Source: CAZJJK01 sp964546285
Lineage (GTDB): Bacteria > Spirochaetota > Spirochaetia > Treponematales > Breznakiellaceae
DNA length: 12,399 nucleotides
Reading direction: 5' to 3'
Assembly (NCBI GenBank): GCA_964546285.1
Contig: CAZJJK010000101.1
Location: 1 to 12,399, forward strand
A program made the translations under genes and the position numbers. The notes under the pieces were generated by a model. It ran no database searches and was not told where the DNA came from. It was given only the letters and a program-made list of their open reading frames with translations. This document shows positions 7,873 to 12,399 of this stretch, piece after piece. Position 1 is the first letter of the stretch, and each line of letters opens with the position of its first letter.

Positions 7873-8379
7873 ATGGAAGACGGGAAAGTTTCAAAACAGG
7901 TGTGGTTCGTGAATGCGGTGATCGAGCGGATCAAGCAAGATACGGCGATGAGTGCCGCGTTAAAAAGAGCCGATAATCCGGCAACCGAGTACCAAGCCTG
8001 GGAGTATCTCGCGACTTATAAGGTTGATTTAGAAAAACCTTGGGAACGTATTCCCTACGCAACCATTGCCGCGGTTCTTGCCCGAGCGAAGCCAGAGCAT
8101 GACGGGCTTTTATCGATCGGAGAGGCGATAGCCAAAAGCGGTAAGGACCATATCCCGGGCGATCAGGAACGAGCCCGTCTACGCCGGCTTCTGGCCTGTG
8201 ATACAACCGAGGAGGTATGCGCTATTCTTCGTCCCTTGCTTAGCCTGATTGTTTCCAGAGCCTTAAAAATTTCTTACGGAAAGCTTCTCCAAGACCTCGT
8301 TTTCTTCGGCAATAATCCGCAAGTAACCAAAGCACGTTGGGCGCAGGCGTTCTTCAGAACGCTCGAGGAGGCTGAATGA
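7873..8379 (+). CDS. casB: Cse2/CasB, small subunit of type I-E Cascade
   Basis: Cse2 is present as a dimer in Cascade and stabilises the crRNA-target R-loop along the Cas7 backbone. The 168-residue helical protein has the family's recognisable ALKRADNPATEYQAWEYL block (29-46) and a basic RARLRRLLA stretch that would contact nucleic acid. I chose ATG 7873, one base after the cse1 stop. The open frame extends further upstream into cse1, but that sequence is out of register with the family. AGGAGG (7855-7860) lies 12 bases before the ATG, rather far; GTG 7861 is in frame but abuts the AGGAGG. Translational coupling to cse1 is likely. It overlaps cas6e by four bases. Its composition is noticeably more GC-rich than cse1 (one sampled 60-base line has 31 G/C). 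Confidence 0.93.
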   Translation: MEDGKVSKQVWFVNAVIERIKQDTAMSAALKRADNPATEYQAWEYLATYKVDLEKPWERIPYATIAAVLARAKPEHDGLLSIGEAIAKSGKDHIPGDQERARLRRLLACDTTEEVCAILRPLLSLIVSRALKISYGKLLQDLVFFGNNPQVTKARWAQAFFRTLEEAE

Positions 8380-8981
8380 TCGTCTCCGAATTAACGCTAA
8401 GTCGGTTAGATTGTAATGCGTTGCGAGTCACCGACGCCTACAGTATTCACCGTGTTGTATATTCACTTTTTCCCAAAACGGGTGATGAGCCTAGAAATTT
8501 CTTATTCGTTGATAAGGGCGGAGCTTTCAATAATAGAAAAATACTCATCTTATCCGAAAAAGAACCTATTTTACCGGAGCATGGATCGTTAAGAATGAAG
8601 CGTTTGCCAGACGCGTTTCTTAATGAGGATTTATATGGCTTTGAAGTCACGATGAATCCAGTTAAGCGTGATAATAAGACTGGACGAATCAATCCGATCA
8701 GAGGAGACGAGGCTTTAACTGAATGGTTCATGGGAAAATCAAGAACCTATGGCTTTATTGTAGAAAAGCATTCCCTTACTGTTGGCAATACCAATGTTTT
8801 GCGATTCAAAAAGGATGGCAAGGAGGTAACGTTCGGGAAAGCGACATTTAAAGGGAAACTGCAGGTAGTAGACCGGAGTCTTTTCATTCAATCTTTCATG
8901 TATGGTTTAGGAAGAGCGAAAGGCTTCGGCTTTGGCTTGCTTCAAATTATTCCGCTTAAAAAGACATCGTTGGATGCCTAA
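8376..8981 (+). CDS. casE: Cas6e/CasE (Cse3), crRNA-processing endoribonuclease
   Basis: Cas6e cuts the CRISPR transcript at the 3' base of each repeat hairpin without metal ions and stays bound to the 3' stem as part of Cascade. The 201-residue length is typical for its two ferredoxin-like domains. His25 in the YSIHRVVY context corresponds to the catalytic histidine of the family. The second domain carries ATFKGKLQVVD (156-166) and ends with the glycine-rich loop GLGRAKGFGFG (177-187), diagnostic for the Cas6 superfamily. The start overlaps the cse2 stop (ATGA, 8376-8379), with AGGAGG four bases upstream. Unusually, the gene stands between cse2 and cas7e; in the E. coli and Thermus type I-E operons it follows cas5e. 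Its expected substrate, the CCCCAC/GTGGGG hairpin, is in the array at the right of the window. Confidence 0.95.
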   Translation: MIVSELTLSRLDCNALRVTDAYSIHRVVYSLFPKTGDEPRNFLFVDKGGAFNNRKILILSEKEPILPEHGSLRMKRLPDAFLNEDLYGFEVTMNPVKRDNKTGRINPIRGDEALTEWFMGKSRTYGFIVEKHSLTVGNTNVLRFKKDGKEVTFGKATFKGKLQVVDRSLFIQSFMYGLGRAKGFGFGLLQIIPLKKTSLDA

Positions 8982-9006
8982 TCTAAATTCATTTAGGAGA
9001 CCGATC

Positions 9007-10050
9007 ATGAATCAAACGGAGAACAAGTATCGAAATCTGCGCGTGGAATATCACATACTCCAAGCTTTCCCTGTTACTTGCTTAAACCGAGACGATGTCG
9101 GAGCGCCAAAATCAGCGGTCGTCGGCGGCGTAACGCGGGCTCGCGTCAGCAGCCAATGCTGGAAACGGTATGTTAGGCTCGCGATGCACGATTTGGGAGT
9201 GAAGCTTGCCCATAGGACAAAACGAGTTGAAGAACTTATTTCCAGAATGGCCCAAACAGATGGCGTTAACCAAGATGGTATGGGCGCTTGTTATAAGGAA
9301 ATCACTAAATATATATCTAATGATACATTGCTTTTTATCACCGATTCAGAGGCGATAAAGCTCGCGGAATATGCAAAAGCGATAAACTACACTCCAGCAA
9401 AAGTTAAGGAAGCTGATGTCATTAAATTGATAAAGGATACTGGCAATAAAGCGACGGACGGCTTAGATATCGCTCTTTTCGGTAGGATGGTCGCTCAAGC
9501 CGCGACCTTGGATATTGAAGCTGCCGCTTCCTTTAGTCACGCTATTTCCACCCACAAGGTGACCAATGAGGTAGAATTCTTTACCGCTCTTGACGATCTG
9601 GCGGAAGACCGTGGATCAGCCCATATGGGAAGCTTAGAGTTCAATTCTGCCACATACTATCGCTATGTTTCGCTTGATATCGGCCAATTGTTCGATACTC
9701 TTCAAAACGAGGAGGCGATTCCTCAAGCTGTAAGCACTTTCACTAAGGCCCTTTATATAGCGGTCCCAGCAGCCCGGCAAACGACGCAATCTGGGGCAAG
9801 TTCCTGGGATTTCGCAAAGATATTAGTGCGGAAGGGGCAAAGACTCCAGCTGGCTTTTGAGACCGCAGTTAAGGCGCGGGATGGGGGCTTCCTTAAACCG
9901 AGTATCGATACGCTTAAGGATACATTGGCTATGAAGGAAAAACTTTCAGGTTCGCTCTTCGGGAAAATTGCGGAATTTAGCTTTGGCGAGGATACTGATT
10001 TTTCGATTGATGAGCTTGTGGATTCCATTGTTTCTACAATAAGGATCTGA
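9007..10050 (+). CDS. casC: Cas7e/CasC (Cse4), Cascade backbone subunit
   Basis: Cas7e forms the six-copy filament that holds the crRNA guide and kinks it at regular steps. The protein has 347 residues, usual for the family. The N-terminal block with LNRDDVGAPKSAVVGGVTRA (26-45) followed by RVSSQCWKRYVR closely fits type I-E Cas7 (RNA-binding face and thumb region). The conserved GSLEFNSATYYRYVSLDI lies mid-protein, and PAARQTTQS is near the end of the palm. The frame is open further upstream into cas6e, but ATG 9007 is clearly the start: AGGAGA (8995-9000) precedes it by six bases and the family N-terminus begins there. It lies 25 bases after cas6e and 4 bases before cas5e. Confidence 0.96.
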   Translation: MNQTENKYRNLRVEYHILQAFPVTCLNRDDVGAPKSAVVGGVTRARVSSQCWKRYVRLAMHDLGVKLAHRTKRVEELISRMAQTDGVNQDGMGACYKEITKYISNDTLLFITDSEAIKLAEYAKAINYTPAKVKEADVIKLIKDTGNKATDGLDIALFGRMVAQAATLDIEAAASFSHAISTHKVTNEVEFFTALDDLAEDRGSAHMGSLEFNSATYYRYVSLDIGQLFDTLQNEEAIPQAVSTFTKALYIAVPAARQTTQSGASSWDFAKILVRKGQRLQLAFETAVKARDGGFLKPSIDTLKDTLAMKEKLSGSLFGKIAEFSFGEDTDFSIDELVDSIVSTIRI

Positions 10051-10054
10051 ACTC

Positions 10055-10756
10055 ATGGATATGCGATATCTTGCGCTATGGCTTGAAGCGCCCTTGCAGT
10101 CATGGGGCGCTGATTCAAAGTTTGGCAGGCGCGACACTCTACCGTTCCCTACTCGATCTGGTGTCATCGGTCTATTACTATGCGCACTAGGCGCTTCTGG
10201 TGAACAGAACGATCTGTTAGGAATCTTAGCCAACTTTTCTCAGACTGTGTTTTCTTATTCGCCAATAAAGAAAGCATTTCAAGAACCATTATTGTGCGAT
10301 TTCCAAATGGTTGGAAGCGGTTATAGCAATAAAGAGCTTTGGGAGAATTTTATGATCCCTAAAACCGCTGAAGGTAAAAAGGCCGTAGGCGGCGGGACGA
10401 AAATGACATATCGTTATTACCTTCAGAACGCTTATTTCGGCGTGATTCTTGAAATCCCGGGATATCTAGCCGAAAAGGTTTCCAAGGCATTTCAGGAACC
10501 CGCATACGATTTGTATCTCGGAAGAAAGGACTGCGTCCCGACCGATTTTATATGGAGAGGCGAGTTTTTTTCAAAAATAGAGGCGAATCAAGAACTAGTT
10601 AGAATAGTAGAAGAAAAGGGGCTCAAGGAAACATTTAAGGTTCTAGATGGTGATTTCCCTGATATAGGCGATGTCATGACGATAAATGATGTGCCATTAC
10701 AATTCGGTATTGTTAAAAAATACCGAGATAGACGTGTTACGATCGTTCCTACGTGA
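10055..10756 (+). CDS. casD: Cas5e/CasD, Cascade subunit binding the crRNA 5' handle
   Basis: Cas5e caps one end of the Cascade backbone and holds the 8-nt 5' handle of the crRNA. The 233-residue protein has the strongly conserved Cas5e N-terminus: LALWLEAPLQSWG (6-18), then LPFPTRSGVIGLLLCALG (29-46). A conserved YRYYLQNAYF stretch lies mid-protein, and YLGRKDCVPTD fits the family's later conserved segment. The start ATG 10055 follows AAGGA (10041-10045) with nine bases between; a second in-frame ATG at 10061 would be too far from it. The catalytic role that Cas5 takes in type I-C is not expected here because a separate cas6e is present. Confidence 0.95.
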   Translation: MDMRYLALWLEAPLQSWGADSKFGRRDTLPFPTRSGVIGLLLCALGASGEQNDLLGILANFSQTVFSYSPIKKAFQEPLLCDFQMVGSGYSNKELWENFMIPKTAEGKKAVGGGTKMTYRYYLQNAYFGVILEIPGYLAEKVSKAFQEPAYDLYLGRKDCVPTDFIWRGEFFSKIEANQELVRIVEEKGLKETFKVLDGDFPDIGDVMTINDVPLQFGIVKKYRDRRVTIVPT

Positions 10757-10763
10757 AAACTAA

Positions 10764-11618
10764 ATGTCAGAACATACAAGGCTCCTTGTTAAGGTAACGC
10801 GCGAGAATCTGCCTCAGATAAAGGATCGGTATCCATTTATTTACCTTGAACGGGGAAGGCTAGAAATTGATGACAGTAGCGTAAAGTGGATAGATTGTTC
10901 GGGACAGGTCATAAGGTTGCCTATAGCTACTATCACGATGTTGCTTCTGGGGCCAGGGACAAGCATAACTCATGAGGCGGTAAAAGTTCTCGCTGCCGCG
11001 AATTGTTCAGTATGTTGGGTTGGTGAAGACTCTTTACTATTCTATGCTGTCGGTCAAACACCTACAGCGGACACCAGGAATCTTAGATTCCAGATTCATT
11101 TAGCGTGTGATCCCGATAAAGCCCTTGAAATCGCTCGAAAGATGTTCTCAAAACGATTCCCTGATGCGGACCTTTCAGGTAAAGGATTGAAGGAAATGAT
11201 GGGAATGGAAGGCGCAAGGGTGAGGAAACTATACGAACGGAAAGCCGAAGAATACCATGTTGGATGGAAGGGCCGTTCTTTCGTTCCCGGAAAATTTGAA
11301 ATGAGCGATATCACGAACCAAATGCTTTCAGCCTGCAATGCCGCTTTGTATTCATTACTGTCATCAGCTTTATATACGATGGGGTATTCTCCTCATATAG
11401 GTTTTATTCACTCTGGAAGTCCGCTACCTTTTGTTTATGATTTGGCGGATCTATATAAGGAATATCTTTGTATCGATTTAGCGTTTTCTTTGACTTTAGA
11501 GATGGCTGGAAAATATAACAAATATAGAGTGTCCAGCGAATTTCGCCAACGAGTTATCGGTATTAAGCTACTTGAGAATATGAAGGCGGATATTGACGGA
11601 ATATTAGGAGTGCCATGA
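10764..11618 (+). CDS. cas1: Cas1, type I-E integrase
   Basis: Cas1 is the integrase that, in a complex with Cas2, inserts new spacers at the leader end of the array. The 284-residue protein contains the expected metal-binding residues: E149 in GMEGARVR, H216 in GFIHSG, and D226/D229 in FVYDLADLYK. The N-terminal beta domain shows LLLGPGTSITHEAV (60-73) followed by a CSVCWVGE strand, typical of the I-E branch. No good ribosome binding site precedes the ATG, which lies 7 bases after the cas5e stop, so translation is probably coupled. The end overlaps cas2 by four bases (ATGA). All catalytic residues are present, so spacer acquisition should be possible. Confidence 0.97.
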   Translation: MSEHTRLLVKVTRENLPQIKDRYPFIYLERGRLEIDDSSVKWIDCSGQVIRLPIATITMLLLGPGTSITHEAVKVLAAANCSVCWVGEDSLLFYAVGQTPTADTRNLRFQIHLACDPDKALEIARKMFSKRFPDADLSGKGLKEMMGMEGARVRKLYERKAEEYHVGWKGRSFVPGKFEMSDITNQMLSACNAALYSLLSSALYTMGYSPHIGFIHSGSPLPFVYDLADLYKEYLCIDLAFSLTLEMAGKYNKYRVSSEFRQRVIGIKLLENMKADIDGILGVP

Positions 11619-11911
11619 GTATGGTTGTCGTGATTGCGAATGATCTACCTCCCGCTGTTCGTGGGCGAATGAAATTATGGTTTATTGAAGCACGGGCCAA
11701 TATTTTTGTATCTGGTATAAAGGATTCAGTAGCTGACGATGTAATTACATATCTATACAAATCTTGTCCCGTATCTTCAGGCTTGCTAGTATTTCAAAAA
11801 ACGTCCACCCCTCCTGGATACAAACTTTGGGGTAATGGTGAACCTGATAGAAAAATCACAAAAATTGATGGATATCCTTTAGTAGTAGAGAAAGAAATCA
11901 AAAAACCCTAG
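11615..11911 (+). CDS. cas2: Cas2, type I-E
   Basis: Cas2 dimerises and bridges two Cas1 dimers to measure and hold the prespacer; its role in I-E is structural. The 98-residue protein has the I-E-type N-terminus (MSMVVVIANDLPPAVRGRMKL as the first strand and turn), then WFIEARANIFVSG, and a C-terminal TSTPPGYKLWGNGEPDR segment typical of Cas2e. AGGAG (11606-11610) lies four bases before the ATG, inside the end of cas1. The gene ends 58 bases before the first repeat. It shows no fusion to an exonuclease domain, unlike some I-E Cas2 proteins. Confidence 0.96.
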   Translation: MSMVVVIANDLPPAVRGRMKLWFIEARANIFVSGIKDSVADDVITYLYKSCPVSSGLLVFQKTSTPPGYKLWGNGEPDRKITKIDGYPLVVEKEIKKP

Positions 11912-11969
11912 GTTTCTTAAAAACACTATGTATAATGTAGTAGGCCTTAGTATAACGCTATATCTTGGT
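11912..11969 (+). promoter_or_regulatory. CRISPR leader with a possible array promoter
   Basis: This AT-rich stretch lies between the cas2 stop and the first repeat and is the expected place for spacer insertion and array transcription. A perfect TATAAT is at 11931-11936, directly preceded by TG, but no good -35 box is seen 16-18 bases upstream (the region is CTAGGTTT, at the cas2 stop). Start of transcription would fall near 11943, about 27 bases before repeat 1. At 58 bases the leader is short, and I see no clear match to an IHF site. Further array expression by read-through from the cas operon is possible. Confidence 0.55.
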
Positions 11970-12399
11970 GTTTTCCCCACGACCGTGGGGGTGTTTCCAA
12001 AGAGGGACGCCGGTCGCTCTGCCGATTAGTGTTTTCCCCACGACCGTGGGGGTGTTTCCGCCCGAAAAAGTGTTGACGGAAAGAGTGAAGCGTTTTCCCC
12101 ACGACCGTGGGGGTGTTTCTACGGCGAGCAGTTAGGAAGGCCGCATTATCACGTTTTCCCCACGACCGTGGGGGTGTTTCTAATTTTCATGGCATCGCGG
12201 TACAATATCTTCTGTTTTCCCCACGACCGTGGGGGTGTTTCTTCACCGGAAAAGAGTGGAATTAACGTATTAACGTTTTCCCCACGACCGTGGGGGTGTT
12301 TCTACGCTATATGGAGGACTTATTATGGGGGACAAGTTTTCCCCACGACCGTGGGGGTGTTTCTTAAGGACCAGGGAGTAGCGTTCCAGGAAGACCGTT
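11970..12399 (+). CRISPR. Type I-E CRISPR array, 7 complete repeats, continues beyond the window
   Basis: Seven identical 28-bp repeats start at 11970, 12031, 12092, 12153, 12214, 12275 and 12336, with an exact 61-bp period. They flank 33-bp spacers at 11998-12030, 12059-12091, 12120-12152, 12181-12213, 12242-12274, 12303-12335 and 12364-12396. The final GTT (12397-12399) sits exactly where repeat 8 should begin. Each repeat starts GTTTT and forms a stem CCCCAC / GTGGGG with loop GACC. Seven bases (GTGTTTC) follow the stem; together with the first spacer base they would give the 8-nt 5' handle known for I-E. The hairpin and handle order show transcription to the right, away from cas2. The absence of repeat decay suits the leader-proximal end of an active array. 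The total size is unknown because the window cuts it. Confidence 0.99.

Noticed and set aside
3768..11911. Additional accessory or undescribed gene hidden in the cas operon
   Set aside because: All gaps between cas genes are 25 bases or less and every frame is accounted for by a standard I-E subunit.
11998..12396. Self-targeting spacers against genes in this window
   Set aside because: By eye I found no spacer matching the other parts of the window; a computed search of the whole genome would be needed to exclude it elsewhere.

Overview
The window carries a complete type I-E CRISPR-Cas locus. It occupies about the right-hand three quarters, all on the + strand: a WYL-domain regulator, cas3, cse1/casA, cse2/casB, cas6e/casE, cas7e/casC, cas5e/casD, cas1 and cas2. 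A CRISPR array follows and runs off the right edge. To the left lie an unrelated, 5'-truncated BspA-type leucine-rich-repeat protein gene and the remnant of a gene for a probable outer-membrane beta-barrel protein. The organism looks like a Gram-negative (diderm) bacterium, because the barrel remnant ends in a terminal phenylalanine typical of outer-membrane barrels. The BspA repeats would fit a spirochaete (Treponema-like) or Bacteroidetes-like host, but the sequence does not settle this.

Layout. 1-1247: BspA/LRR_5 surface-type protein, 5' end outside the window. 1248-1590: no convincing gene, but a strong GC-rich hairpin at 1315-1344. 1591-2532: beta-barrel reading frame with no usable in-frame start, probably decayed. 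2533-2700: short intergenic stretch with a possible promoter overlapped by an inverted repeat. 2701-3684: WYL transcriptional regulator. 3768-11911: eight cas genes, closely spaced or overlapping (ATGA junctions at cse2/cas6e and cas1/cas2), so very likely one operon. 11912-11969: 58-bp AT-rich leader. 11970-12399: seven identical 28-bp repeats and seven 33-bp spacers at a constant 61-bp period. The last three bases match the start of an eighth repeat.

How the genes work together. Cas1-Cas2 would insert new spacers at the leader end. The array transcript is processed by Cas6e at the CCCCAC/GTGGGG hairpin, leaving an 8-nt 5' handle. Cse1, Cse2, Cas7e, Cas5e and Cas6e assemble with crRNA as Cascade, and Cas3 (HD nuclease plus DExH helicase, motifs intact) degrades the bound target. 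Every cas gene is full length with its diagnostic residues, so the system looks functional. The WYL protein just upstream is the obvious candidate regulator.

I found no undescribed defence system hidden in the window. The points most worth a second look are the position of cas6e (between cse2 and cas7e), the WYL gene with its candidate operator, the all-pyrimidine first spacer base, the spacer that looks like a ribosome binding site plus start codon, the composition shift at the cas boundary, and the decayed barrel gene.
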